34,589 nucleotides of DNA from Pseudomonas synxantha (GCA_945874835.1 CAMCJM010000011.1:1-34589); one strand, 5' to 3'. Shown: positions 20,412 through 29,963, counted from the first letter of the stretch. Translations and numbers: made by a program. Notes: generated by a model not told the origin, from the letters alone.

Positions 20412-20439
20412 TAAGCCCGGCCTTGATCCGCCGGGCTTA
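20412..20439 (+). terminator. Stem-loop after the nucleotide-sugar dehydrogenase
   Basis: TAAGCCCGG-ccttgatccg-CCGGGCTTA; weak T-run. Confidence 0.5.
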
Positions 20440-20481
20440 CCTTAAGTGACAATCTCTTCCCCCCACTAACAAGCACCCCAA

Positions 20482-20739
20482 ATGTCAAAACACTTCCGAA
20501 CCGACATCGAGGGCCTGCGCGCCATCGCAGCTCTTCTAGTCATCGCTGCGCACTCCGCTATTCCAGGCCTTGCGGGTTGCTTCATCGGCGTCGACATATT
20601 CTTTGTCATTTCCGGCTACCTGATAGCCAGCATCCTGTTCAGGGAACTGGACAGTACGGACACCATTGCACTCTGGCGCTTCTACGCCAACCGCCTGCGG
20701 CGCACGCTTGATTACCATGGCCGCGCAGCACTTTCTTGA
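20482..20739 (+). pseudogene. Acyltransferase-3 (OafA/YrhL-like) N-terminal fragment
   Basis: 'HFRTDIEGLRAIAALLVIAAHSAIPGLAGCFIGVDIFFVISGYLIASILFRELDSTDTIALWRFYANRLRR' then homology stops (about 20708) and the frame ends; full-length relatives are more than 350 aa. Confidence 0.88.
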
Positions 20740-20768
20740 ACAGATGCAAAATTACAAAAGACCAACCA

Positions 20769-21941
20769 ATGACGCCACGCATCCTCCTGATCACCCGCAA
20801 TCTGCCCCCCTTGGTCGGCGGCATGGAGCGCCTGAACTGGCATATGGCTGATGAGCTGAGCAAACAGGCCGACGTTCATATCATCGGCCCCTCAGGAGCA
20901 GCCGCACTGAAACCCGAGGCAGCTGCCTTAAGCGAGGTGCCACTCAAGCCCCTACCACTCTTTCTGCTGCTTACTTTCTTTAAGGGGTTATGGATTACCC
21001 TGCGCTGGAAACCGGATGTCATCCTGGCAGGTAGCGGCCTCACCGCCCCTATCGCCTGGCTCTTAAGCAAATTGTGCGGAGCCCGCTCGGCAGCCTATCT
21101 GCACGGCTTCGACATCACCGTCAATCACTGCCTGTATCGCAGGCTATGGCGACCAATATTCAAGAAACTCGATCATATCGTCGTCAACAGCACGCCCACA
21201 CAGGCACTGGCCATCGCTGCAGGCGTCAACCCAAGCAACATCGACATTGTTTATCCCGGGGTCAGTCTGCCGGACGCGCCAAAACCGGCAGAAAGCATTG
21301 CAGCATTTAAGGAACAGTTCGGGCTAACAGGCAAAAAGATCCTGCTATCTGTGGGGCGCCTCACCACGCGCAAAGGATTGCGGGAATTTGTAGAACAGGC
21401 TTTGCCCGCCATCGTACAGGCTGAGCCTGATGCCATGCTGCTAGTGATTGGCGAAGCGCCTAAGAACTCCCTTGGTGCAGGCATCCAGACGGTGGAAAGC
21501 ATTCAGGATCAGGCAGAACAGTCAGGAGTCGCAGAGTACATCAAATTTCTCGGCGTCATCACTGACCAGGACTTATTGGCCACGGCCTACGAAGCTGCCG
21601 ATGTGCATGTGTTTCCCGTGCGCCATATCCCCGATGACCCGGAAGGCTTTGGCATGGTTGCCATTGAAGCTGCGGCACATGGATTACCGACAGTGGCTTT
21701 TGCTACTGGCGGGATAGTGGATGCAGTATCGGAAAACCTATCTGGCACACTGACTCCCTCGGAAGACTACGCCGCACTTTCGGAACAGATCATAAAAATA
21801 CTGCACACAGATACACACTCCCCCGGCTCGTGCAAAGACTTCGCGGCACAGTTTGCATGGGGGAAATTCGGAGAAAACCTTAGAGAAACACTGAGTTTTT
21901 ATCCGGCAGGGGTAAACAAGCCACCCCATTTGAAGGACTAA
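20769..21941 (+). CDS. Glycosyltransferase family 4
   Basis: 'PPLVGGMERLNWHMADELSKQADVHII', 'AYLHGFDI', 'LLSVGRLTTRKGLREFVEQALPAI', 'DVHVFPVRHIPDDPEGFGMVAIEAAAHGLPTVAFATGGIVDAV'. Start at the internal ATG at 20769. Confidence 0.9.
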   Translation: MTPRILLITRNLPPLVGGMERLNWHMADELSKQADVHIIGPSGAAALKPEAAALSEVPLKPLPLFLLLTFFKGLWITLRWKPDVILAGSGLTAPIAWLLSKLCGARSAAYLHGFDITVNHCLYRRLWRPIFKKLDHIVVNSTPTQALAIAAGVNPSNIDIVYPGVSLPDAPKPAESIAAFKEQFGLTGKKILLSVGRLTTRKGLREFVEQALPAIVQAEPDAMLLVIGEAPKNSLGAGIQTVESIQDQAEQSGVAEYIKFLGVITDQDLLATAYEAADVHVFPVRHIPDDPEGFGMVAIEAAAHGLPTVAFATGGIVDAVSENLSGTLTPSEDYAALSEQIIKILHTDTHSPGSCKDFAAQFAWGKFGENLRETLSFYPAGVNKPPHLKD

Positions 21942-22801
21942 CTTGGCGGAGGGGTTCCGCTGGTGGTGCCTCGAGCGATACCCCATGCCCGTTCCAGCGC
22001 ATACAACGGGAGAAGGCTACGCTGCCGTAGTGACCGAACCAGCGCACGCAGCACGAGCATAGAAACACGCACCACTGCCAACGCTCGCTGCTCGCTCACT
22101 CTTTCCGCAAGCACGTTGCTCAATAGCAAATGAGCCAACGCCGTGCGCTCTTCATAGAATGGCGATCCCCGCATAGCAGTCGCCGAACCCTCGTGCTCCA
22201 CCCATACGGCACCAACATGGGAAATATGTGCTCCCAGCCGATGCAAGTGCCAACCCAAAGCAATTTCCTCCCCATACATAAAAAACTGCTCATCAAAAAG
22301 GGAGGAAACGGACATACGATCAAGCGCGACAAGCATGCAACAACCCCGAGGCACTTCAAAAGTCCCGGGCCATCGACGACTCGTCAATAACGCAAGCCAG
22401 CGGTGATAGTAGACTCGCCCTAATGGCCGCCCGGCATGCATGAGCGAGGGGAAGGCAATGCAAACATCCGGAGCGGCATCCAACGCGGCATCCAATGCCG
22501 AGATCACCTCGCCTCCCGGTAAAGCATCGTTATTTATCAGCAATACGCGATCAGAAACACGGTGGCGAAGCCCAAGATTAACTCCCGCAGCGAAACCCAG
22601 ATTGGCGCCAGCATCTAAAATCCGCACGCGGTCATCATCAGCGAACGCCTCTACAAGCAACGCGCGAGTGACGCCATTGTCCGCGCTATTGTCGACAACC
22701 TGTGCGACTGGCACACCCTGCCCGAGTAGCGCCTTGACGCACGCGATCGTACGATGCGAGGAGCGATATTCAATCACCAGCGCCTGCAACCGCGTACTCA
22801 T
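21938..22801 (-). CDS. Glycosyltransferase family 2 (rhamnosyltransferase-like)
   Basis: 'ALVIEYRSSHRTIACVKALLGQGVPVAQVVDNSADNG', 'NLGFAAGVNLGLRHRVSDRVLLINNDALPG', 'RGCCMLVALDRMSVSSLFDEQFFMYGEEIALGWHLHRLGA'. Confidence 0.88.
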   Translation of the reverse strand: MSTRLQALVIEYRSSHRTIACVKALLGQGVPVAQVVDNSADNGVTRALLVEAFADDDRVRILDAGANLGFAAGVNLGLRHRVSDRVLLINNDALPGGEVISALDAALDAAPDVCIAFPSLMHAGRPLGRVYYHRWLALLTSRRWPGTFEVPRGCCMLVALDRMSVSSLFDEQFFMYGEEIALGWHLHRLGAHISHVGAVWVEHEGSATAMRGSPFYEERTALAHLLLSNVLAERVSEQRALAVVRVSMLVLRALVRSLRQRSLLPLYALERAWGIARGTTSGTPPPS

Positions 22802-23787
22802 CGTACCCCCCGTGTCGCCACAACCACCAACTCCTCTGCGGCGTATACCGACAAGCTTGCGGCCAAGTCGATCAATAACGCCAATGGTTCAACCACCCAG
22901 GCGTGGCGGCCCAGAGCAATCGCTCGCTCGCCGCTTGCACGCAGTCGCTTGGCGGAGCCACGGCCACGTTTCAGAAAACGTACCTCATCAAACCCCGCCT
23001 CACGCAAAAGGGATGCGAGCGCCGATGGAGACAGCATCACTAGATGCCTTGGTGTTTCGAGTGGTTGCCAGGCATCACCATACAAATGGTGCCCCATACC
23101 TGAAATATTCGGCGTAGCAATCCACAGGCGCCCTCCAGGGCGGAGCCGGCTATGGCAATCCGCAAGCAAAGCTCGAGGATCATGCACATGCTCCACAACG
23201 TGAGCCATCGTAATCACGTCGAACACGCCGGGTACATTACCGAGCGACGCATACACATTCACACGAGAAGACTGGCGCGCTACGCCTGCCGCTGTCGGAT
23301 CTGGCTCGACACCCTCTACGTCCCAGCCAGCCTCACCAGCACGCTGCAGAAACCCCCCACTCCCACAACCCAAGTCCAGCAAACGCCCACCTCCGCGCGG
23401 TAGATGGCGCAAGTGATAATCGAGTTGTTGCCGAAGCGGCCATGCCAATAAAGCAACCAGCACCATCCATGCCGCACCCGGCGTACCGATTCCATAACGG
23501 CGTGCAAGGTAATCACGAGCAACACTCTTGAGCAAACCCCGCCCCTCAAGCACCGCGTTCTCTGCAAGAGGGGGTTGGTGCGTATAGTAAGAACCATAGG
23601 CTTTCGGTAACGCCGCCGGAGTGGGGCGCGGATTCAGTAACAAACTGCCACAGCCCGTACAATCCACCATGGACCAAGTTCCCGGCACGCCCTCTTCGAA
23701 ATCGACCAACCCCGTGTATGCACTGAGCAAACGCTCGTCACCACAGACAGGGCACGCACTGAGACGCTCTAGATCACCGTCTACCCA
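22798..23787 (-). CDS. Class I SAM-dependent methyltransferase with N-terminal CxxC/CxxC region (copy 1)
   Basis: 'CPVCG...CTGCGSLLLNPRPTP', 'GGRLLDLGCGSGGFLQRAGEAGWDVEGVEPDP', 'DVITMAHVVEHVHDP'. ORF opens at 23865 but a GTG at 23787 avoids a 71-bp overlap with copy 2; 4-bp overlap with the downstream GT2. Confidence 0.85.
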   Translation of the reverse strand, partial: WVDGDLERLSACPVCGDERLLSAYTGLVDFEEGVPGTWSMVDCTGCGSLLLNPRPTPAALPKAYGSYYTHQPPLAENAVLEGRGLLKSVARDYLARRYGIGTPGAAWMVLVALLAWPLRQQLDYHLRHLPRGGGRLLDLGCGSGGFLQRAGEAGWDVEGVEPDPTAAGVARQSSRVNVYASLGNVPGVFDVITMAHVVEHVHDPRALLADCHSRLRPGGRLWIATPNISGMGHHLYGDAWQPLETPRHLVMLSPSALASLLREAGFDEVRFLKRGRGSAKRLRASGERAIALGRHAWVVEPLALLIDLAASLSVYAAEELVVVATRGVR

Positions 23788-23794
23788 CACAGCT

Positions 23795-24838
23795 TTATTT
23801 TCCCTGCCTGGCAATGACAACGATCTCTTCGGAGAGAGCTGGAAACCATGACCCCAATACATCAATTACAAACGCGATAAGCGCGCCCCCGCCTGCAGGC
23901 CCTCCATTACGGCGGCGCGCATAATCCACTGATGGGAGGATTGAACTGCGCGCACCTCTTCCACGACGTATCAAGCGCACATCTTCATAGCCGGCAGCCT
24001 GGAGCATGGCAACAACCTGATAAGGTGGCGGCAAGAACAAGTGGCGCGGTGGATCCAGAGAAAACCAGTTGCGCCCGAACACAAGGTGACCGAACCCAGA
24101 GGGATTGGGCAGACTCATCCACAGCGTACCGCCCGGCCGCAGCCAAATGCGCATCCGACGCAACGCCTCATCAGGCGCATGCAAATGCTCGAAAACATGC
24201 GAAAGAGTAATTTGATCGAACAGCGCCTCCGGCGCGAACTCCTCAATCGAACAGCTCGCCACCTCAAGCCCCTCCTGCCGCGCCCCTGTTGCTGCGAGGG
24301 GATCAGGCTCAATACCCTGTACCACCCAACCCGCAGATCGAGCCCTCAGGAGGAAAGCACCATTACCGCACCCAACATCCAGCACACGACCGGGCTTGGT
24401 CGGTAAATGACGGAAGAAGTAGTCAAGCTGCTGACGAAGCGGCCATAACAAGGGGACAATCCAGCGACCTATCCAACTCGCAGGATATCGCGCGGTCCCA
24501 AAACGCGCATTAAGGTAGCCATTGGCCAATCGCCATACCCGCGAAGAACCATTGTCACGCGAGTTTGCATTCTCACCACTGACGTGGGTCACATAGTCAT
24601 CTGGATAGGCACGACCAATCGTTGCCGGGGTAGGCCGCGGGTTCAAGTGGAGCGAGCCGCACGCCGCACAAGCCAGATACCCCCAGCCCCCCGGCAAGCC
24701 CCCCAAAAGATCCTCAAGCCCCTCATGGCAGACCGCGAATCGCGTACCACCACACGCCAAACAGACCGTGACCTGCTCAAGATCTGCCTTGCTCCATTCA
24801 GCCCCACCTTCATCGCCACCTGCTTGACTCTCATGCAT
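23795..24838 (-). CDS. Class I SAM-dependent methyltransferase with N-terminal CxxC/CxxC region (copy 2)
   Basis: 'CLACGG...CAACGSLHLNPRPTPATI', 'PGRVLDVGCGNGAFLLRARSAGWVVQGIEPDP', 'DQITLSHVFEHLHAPDEAL'; co-linear with copy 1. Likely start ATG 24838 overlaps the flippase stop. Confidence 0.87.
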   Translation of the reverse strand: MHESQAGGDEGGAEWSKADLEQVTVCLACGGTRFAVCHEGLEDLLGGLPGGWGYLACAACGSLHLNPRPTPATIGRAYPDDYVTHVSGENANSRDNGSSRVWRLANGYLNARFGTARYPASWIGRWIVPLLWPLRQQLDYFFRHLPTKPGRVLDVGCGNGAFLLRARSAGWVVQGIEPDPLAATGARQEGLEVASCSIEEFAPEALFDQITLSHVFEHLHAPDEALRRMRIWLRPGGTLWMSLPNPSGFGHLVFGRNWFSLDPPRHLFLPPPYQVVAMLQAAGYEDVRLIRRGRGARSSILPSVDYARRRNGGPAGGGALIAFVIDVLGSWFPALSEEIVVIARQGK

Positions 24839-26099
24839 CACTGAAGCCTCCAACTGACCTCAACTCGTTTAGAGCGAGAATAAAAAATACTGCCATGGCA
24901 ATCGCAGCGCAGGCCTCGGCAAGAAGACAACCAAGCATTACACCTCCGATACCCAGTACCGGGTATGCCAGAAACGCTACCGCAGCCAGGATCGCAAGGC
25001 TGCCCATATCTAACAGCGCCCTTACCAACGGCAGTCCGACAGCAATTAATGCCGTGGCAGCCACTTGACGGAGCCCTATGAGCACAACCATACCTGCCAA
25101 CCCTTGCATCCATGTCCATGCGTCCGGATAGAGCTTGAAACTACCTGGGGGGTATAGCGCCAAACAGACATACAGCAGCACCATCAGCACCGCACCGATA
25201 ACCGCGACAGCAAGCAAGACCGCGATAAACGAACGCCTTAAGCGAACGACATCGCACTGCGCGACAGCCTCGACCCAGCGCGGCAGCATTGTGGCCGCCA
25301 ATGCCGTAGCTGGCATAGCTAATGCCGAACACACGCGGTACGCCATTGCGTAGTACCCCGCCTGTTGAAGCCCCATAATACGAACCACCAAGGGCTTATC
25401 GAGCTCACTTGAAGCTAGAGCGGCACCTCCCATTGCTGCGTACCGCCATGCGGCAATAAATGTACTCATAACAGGAAAAGTAGGTCGCCATTTCAACGCA
25501 GCGACCCGAGTAACCCAGATGAGCATGGCGAATGCAGACAAGGCACCTACCACGACGTGAATGAGCAAATAGCTCTCTAGCATGGATTCTGCGTTGACCA
25601 CGTGAATCATGCACAGCCCCGCAGATATCGCGCGAGCAACCGTCAGTACTGCCGGCAAGCCGGCAGCAATACTAATACGGCCAATTGAGTGCCCCCACAG
25701 CCCTGCCGACTGAACAAGCGAGGCAATCAACACTTCAACAACCATGAAAACAATTGTCACACCTAGAGATACCACTCCCCCCAGCCACCAATAGAGCAAC
25801 AAGGCTCCTGCGATAGCCAGCGCCGGACCAATGACGACCAGAGCGCCAAGCGCTTCACACCAAAGATCTCCATTCTTGATTGACGAATGCGCATCAGCAA
25901 AGAAAAGGTAGGGAATACCGAAGGGGGCTACCAATGAGCAAATCGCCGACACGGCAAGCAACGAAGCGAGCCAACCAAAGTCCTCGGCCGGGAGTTGCTG
26001 TACGAGCAGCCAGACCCACAAGGCCAAGGCGAAGACTCGCACACTCATCCACGCCCCGCCTGATAGCGTGTCTTTCGCAAGAGTAGCGAGTCTGGGCAT
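24831..26099 (-). CDS. Oligosaccharide flippase / Wzx-like polysaccharide transporter
   Basis: Multiple TM helices; 'MPRLATLAKDTLSGGAWMSVRVFALALWVWLLVQQLPAEDFGWLASLLAVSAICSLVAPFGIPYLF...'. Start trimmed to the ATG at 26099, just after the upstream GT2 stop. Confidence 0.82.
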   Translation of the reverse strand: MPRLATLAKDTLSGGAWMSVRVFALALWVWLLVQQLPAEDFGWLASLLAVSAICSLVAPFGIPYLFFADAHSSIKNGDLWCEALGALVVIGPALAIAGALLLYWWLGGVVSLGVTIVFMVVEVLIASLVQSAGLWGHSIGRISIAAGLPAVLTVARAISAGLCMIHVVNAESMLESYLLIHVVVGALSAFAMLIWVTRVAALKWRPTFPVMSTFIAAWRYAAMGGAALASSELDKPLVVRIMGLQQAGYYAMAYRVCSALAMPATALAATMLPRWVEAVAQCDVVRLRRSFIAVLLAVAVIGAVLMVLLYVCLALYPPGSFKLYPDAWTWMQGLAGMVVLIGLRQVAATALIAVGLPLVRALLDMGSLAILAAVAFLAYPVLGIGGVMLGCLLAEACAAIAMAVFFILALNELRSVGGFSDA

Positions 26100-26104
26100 C
26101 CAGG

Positions 26105-27007
26105 TCACAGAGCGCCCGACCGACCGAGCACGCCATCCCGAACACCTGCAACCATATTGCTTAACTGTGCCAGACGCTGTGGCCCAGCAAGTGCGAAAAC
26201 TACCGCAGTCAAACCCAGCTTGACTATCGCCCACGCTTTCCAAATACACGGAACGTGAGATCGACGGAGTAACAGCACCGCATTGCGAAAAAGGTAACGG
26301 TGCCTATGTGGCGAGCGCACAGGCCAAACCCGCCAACCGAACATCCATAACCGTGTAGTTCGATCTCCCATACGGTGCAGAAAAGAAGCCTCTGGCACGC
26401 CGTACAACCGATGACCAGAAGCCAGCAGGCGGAACGACCAGTCAGTATCAACATGGTCAATAAACAAACCTTCGTCCATCCCCCCTAAAGACAGCGCAAG
26501 GTCAAGGGCCATGAACGTGCCACTCCCATTGAGGCACTCACAGGACACCGGAGCACCATCAACGGGAATAACACGCGCCCAACGCCAGCCTACAACTCGA
26601 TGGAAACCATGCTGCACACCTGATACAGGGTCACGTAACAACGGCCCAACGGCCCCTACGGGATACCCGCTTTCCACCAGAACAGTGTGTGCATCAGCCA
26701 AGGCATTAGCCGAGCCTGGCAGCGGCTCGCTGTCCTGATCCAGCAGCAATACATGAGTGCAGTTGCCGCGGGCAGCCAGATATTCCATGCCGCAGTTCTG
26801 CGCAGTCGCCAATCCCAGGTTAGCACCAAGGCGCAACACTTCGACACCTGGGAAGTTTGCAACCGCCAGCTCTATAAACGTCCACTCGTCATCTGAAGTA
26901 CCGTTATCAACCACCAGCCGAAGCCAATCATCCGGTAGAGCCCGCAGTTGACTCAAAACAAGCGCGGGATCCGGATGGAATGTCACAGTGATCGATGCGC
27001 AGCGCAT
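26105..27007 (-). CDS. Glycosyltransferase family 2, rhamnosyltransferase-like
   Basis: 'ITVTFHPDPALVLSQLRALPDDWLRLVVDNGTSDDEW', 'NLGLATAQNCGMEYL', 'HVLLLDQDSEPLPG', 'GSGTFMALDLALSLGGMDEGLFIDHVDTDWSFRLLASGHRLYG'. Confidence 0.9.
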   Translation of the reverse strand: MRCASITVTFHPDPALVLSQLRALPDDWLRLVVDNGTSDDEWTFIELAVANFPGVEVLRLGANLGLATAQNCGMEYLAARGNCTHVLLLDQDSEPLPGSANALADAHTVLVESGYPVGAVGPLLRDPVSGVQHGFHRVVGWRWARVIPVDGAPVSCECLNGSGTFMALDLALSLGGMDEGLFIDHVDTDWSFRLLASGHRLYGVPEASFLHRMGDRTTRLWMFGWRVWPVRSPHRHRYLFRNAVLLLRRSHVPCIWKAWAIVKLGLTAVVFALAGPQRLAQLSNMVAGVRDGVLGRSGAL

Positions 27008-27136
27008 TAATGTCTCCACAGGAAATGTGCCGCGCCTAATTTATTATCAAGATCAAGAATACGCAGCGAACACCCATGCACGATGAAACTCCCGCTAAAG
27101 CACGAATTCATTTTTTAAGTCGGATATCGACCTACA

Positions 27137-27988
27137 TCACTTCGTATCCTTGTACATCAACGCCGTGATCTGCTCCGAGATCAGCCCCATCAAGAACACC
27201 ATCACCGCCCCACTGTAAAGCAAGGCACTCATATTGGTGAAGCGACCAAAGCTGTACAGCGTATAGCCATACCAACCCGAGGCCAGCATGAACATGAGCA
27301 AAGCCACCGGGGCAAATATTTTCAACGGTGAATATAAAGTGCCGATCTTGAAGATGATGAGCAAAAAGCGCGAACCGTCGCGCAGCAGGCGAATATGGCT
27401 TTTGCCGATACGCTTAGCTGCATGAATCGGCATATAAGCCACCGAATAGCCCGCACGGAAAAAGGCCATGGTGCTGGTAGTCGGGTAGGAAAAGCCGTTG
27501 GGTAACAGATAAAGGAACTCGCGAAACTTATCCGCCCGTACAGCACGGAAGCCGGACGTCAGATCTTCAACCCGATGCCCCGTCATCCAACTTGCGAGGC
27601 GGTTGTACAGGCCGTTGGCAAGTCCTCGTCCCATGCTGGCTTGCGAACCTTTTTGACGCGCCCCCACGACCATGTCGTGTCCCTGCTCGATCAACGCCAA
27701 CAGGCGGGGAATATCCGCTGGATCATGCTGGCCGTCGGCATCCATAAACACGATGATCTCGCCACTGGCGGCACGCGCGCCACTTTTAATCGCCGCTCCA
27801 TTGCCTTTGCTGTAAGGGTGCAGCACCACTCTGGCCCCGGCTGCTTCAGCAACCGCTGCTGTGCTGTCAGAGGAACCATCATTGACCACAATCATTTCGG
27901 CATCCGGGTAGTACTGTCGAATGCCCGCCACGGTTGCACCGATGGCTAACGCTTCGTTTTTGGCGGGGAGGACGATGCTTATATTCAT
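27137..27988 (-). CDS. Glycosyltransferase family 2, polyprenyl/dolichol-phosphate sugar synthase-like with C-terminal TM helices
   Basis: 'ISIVLPAKNEALAIGATVAGI', 'IVVNDGSSDSTAAVAEAAGARVVLHPYSKGNGAAIKSGARAASGEIIVFMDADGQHDPADIPRLL', 'LTSGFRAVRADKFREF'; two TM segments at the C-terminus; overlaps the GT-C gene by 4 bp. Confidence 0.9.
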   Translation of the reverse strand: MNISIVLPAKNEALAIGATVAGIRQYYPDAEMIVVNDGSSDSTAAVAEAAGARVVLHPYSKGNGAAIKSGARAASGEIIVFMDADGQHDPADIPRLLALIEQGHDMVVGARQKGSQASMGRGLANGLYNRLASWMTGHRVEDLTSGFRAVRADKFREFLYLLPNGFSYPTTSTMAFFRAGYSVAYMPIHAAKRIGKSHIRLLRDGSRFLLIIFKIGTLYSPLKIFAPVALLMFMLASGWYGYTLYSFGRFTNMSALLYSGAVMVFLMGLISEQITALMYKDTK

Positions 27989-29895
27989 GGTGCTTCCGTA
28001 GCAGGGCTCTCGGTTTTTATGGCCTCTTTCAGGGCGCTTTCCAGATTGGCTATATCTCGCTCATAGGAGATACGCGAACGCTTCAGCTTGCGCGAGTCCT
28101 GCTGTGCCAACACTTGGGCGGCTTGCTTGAGCAGGGCTAATGCCTCTTTTGGGTGTCCGCTAGACGCCACTTCTGCAACCATGGCAAAGGCTGCGTCGGC
28201 TTCCTGGTATCGGCTCATCGCCAGGCTGTAATACTCATAAGCTTGGGCAGTATCACCAAGATGCAGGTAAAGCCGGGCACGCAGGTAAGCCACCAAGCGA
28301 ATATACAAGGGAAATTGGTTGTAGACAGTGCTGCTATCCATCGCATCCAATAAATTCAAGGTGTAGCGAACATACTCTGGCGAGCCACTTTCCAGCACCG
28401 TTTCAACAATGGTACGCATGCCTTTCACAGTTTGTGCATCAAACTGCTGCACCTTGAGCCGCTCTCCGGCTTGAATAAAGTCCTCCCCTGAAGCCGCTCC
28501 TACATATATTTTTTGCAGCAGGAGACGGACAGTTAGCAGTGAGCTATGGGACAGTCGCTCACTTTGCGCTAGTAAATACTCGTTAGCTTTCTCGTACTGC
28601 CCATCATTCATGTAATAAGCCGCCATACTGTTGATGGCGCGCGGCGATTCAGTGGCACCCTGCATCCAGTACAGCTCCAGTTTTTCGGTATCACTCCAGA
28701 GCGATGCGCGCAACCAAGTCATGGAAGCCAAAATACCAAGTATGGCAACAGCAATGACTGGCAGCAGCTGGAAGCGACTACTCAAGATCACGCAGTAATA
28801 GGCCAGCGGTAGAAATAGAAACAGGGCGGCCAAATGGTTACGGTGCTCAAAATACAACTCCAACCCAACCACTGTGGATTCCATCAGGTGAGCCGCAAAG
28901 AAAAACAGAATAGCCAGACTGATCAGAGGTGCCTTTTTACGCAGCAGGAAGGCAAACACAACCAGTGCCAACAGAAAAATAATGGCAAAAAAAGTACTAA
29001 CCGGCTCAAACAAGCCTTTGGAGATAACATAACCATCCTGATACAAACCATTGCCTTCAATCCTGGGCACAAACAGATGCAGCAGATACTCGCAGACAAT
29101 GCGGGCTTCGGTTAGTAAGCGTTCAGGCTGATTGAAATTACGGCTGGGCCACGGACTGTCAGCAAAATCAATGTAGCGGGCCAGCAGAATGGCGATAGCA
29201 ACGGAGGGAAGCCAGAGAAATACTGCCCGCCACTGCCAGGCCGGCTTGCCATGCTTTGGCAGACAGAACTCAATAACCAGAATAAGCAACGGCAGCAAGG
29301 CACCGTTTTCCTTGCTGAGCAAGGCCAGAAGCGTGCCCGCACCAACGGCAAGGGTCATCAATAAATAGGCGCGCTTGGGCGTTTGATGTAGTTGCAAACG
29401 CGCATACAGATATAAAACAATTCCCGCCAGGCAGAACAACGTGGCCAGTTGCGCCATGCGCTGTACCACATACAGCGTGGTGGACACCATATAAGGGTGC
29501 AACACCCAGAATGCACAGGCCAATACAGCAATCCATTGTGCCTGACGCTCACTATCGAGCTTGAGATTGCGCATTAATAACAGCGTTGCCCAACACAGCA
29601 ACAAGCCGCACAGCATATGAATCAACAGATTGGTGTATTTGAACCAAGGCGCGTAACTTGGCCAGGTATTGTCATCCAACAAAAAACTGGCTAGCGATAG
29701 AGGGCGCCCTGTTGGGCCGGACCAGCCACTAAACACAAAAGCATGAAAAGTTTCCCAATTGATTACGCCACCGAAATCCTCCATCGCATCTAGGTTAGGA
29801 TGGTCGTCAAATAAGAAGCCTCCACTCAGGCCAGGCCAATAAACAAAGCAAGTGCTTAACAGCACTACAAATAATAAAAAACCCGGTCTAACCAT
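27985..29895 (-). CDS. GT-C-fold membrane glycosyltransferase-like protein (TMTC-like), with C-terminal TPR-like helical region; putative pilin glycosyltransferase
   Basis: TMTC/PMT-like first loop 'GGFLFDDHPNL', then 'GRPLSLASFLLD...PSYAPWFKYTNLLIHMLCGLLL', many TM helices, soluble helical C-terminus. Start reassigned from 29940 (inside a terminator) to the ATG at 29895 (MVRPGFLLF...). Confidence 0.75.
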   Translation of the reverse strand: MVRPGFLLFVVLLSTCFVYWPGLSGGFLFDDHPNLDAMEDFGGVINWETFHAFVFSGWSGPTGRPLSLASFLLDDNTWPSYAPWFKYTNLLIHMLCGLLLCWATLLLMRNLKLDSERQAQWIAVLACAFWVLHPYMVSTTLYVVQRMAQLATLFCLAGIVLYLYARLQLHQTPKRAYLLMTLAVGAGTLLALLSKENGALLPLLILVIEFCLPKHGKPAWQWRAVFLWLPSVAIAILLARYIDFADSPWPSRNFNQPERLLTEARIVCEYLLHLFVPRIEGNGLYQDGYVISKGLFEPVSTFFAIIFLLALVVFAFLLRKKAPLISLAILFFFAAHLMESTVVGLELYFEHRNHLAALFLFLPLAYYCVILSSRFQLLPVIAVAILGILASMTWLRASLWSDTEKLELYWMQGATESPRAINSMAAYYMNDGQYEKANEYLLAQSERLSHSSLLTVRLLLQKIYVGAASGEDFIQAGERLKVQQFDAQTVKGMRTIVETVLESGSPEYVRYTLNLLDAMDSSTVYNQFPLYIRLVAYLRARLYLHLGDTAQAYEYYSLAMSRYQEADAAFAMVAEVASSGHPKEALALLKQAAQVLAQQDSRKLKRSRISYERDIANLESALKEAIKTESPATEAP

Positions 29896-29919
29896 GACTA
29901 TATTCTTAATAATAAAAGG

Positions 29920-29943
29920 GCGATGCTTATAAATAAGCATCGC
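29920..29943 (-). terminator. Intrinsic terminator/attenuator directly downstream of pilA
   Basis: Minus strand: GCGATGCTTA-tttA-TAAGCATCGC followed by CCTTTTATTATT; perfect 10-bp arms (+ strand 29920-29929 / 29934-29943). Confidence 0.85.
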
Positions 29944-29963
29944 CTCATTTTTAAACTACGCTA

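Noticed and set aside
22440-23203. 225-aa and 149-aa plus-strand ORFs across the methyltransferase and GT2 genes
   Set aside because: Ser/Arg/Pro/Thr-rich shadow translations opposite well-supported minus-strand genes.
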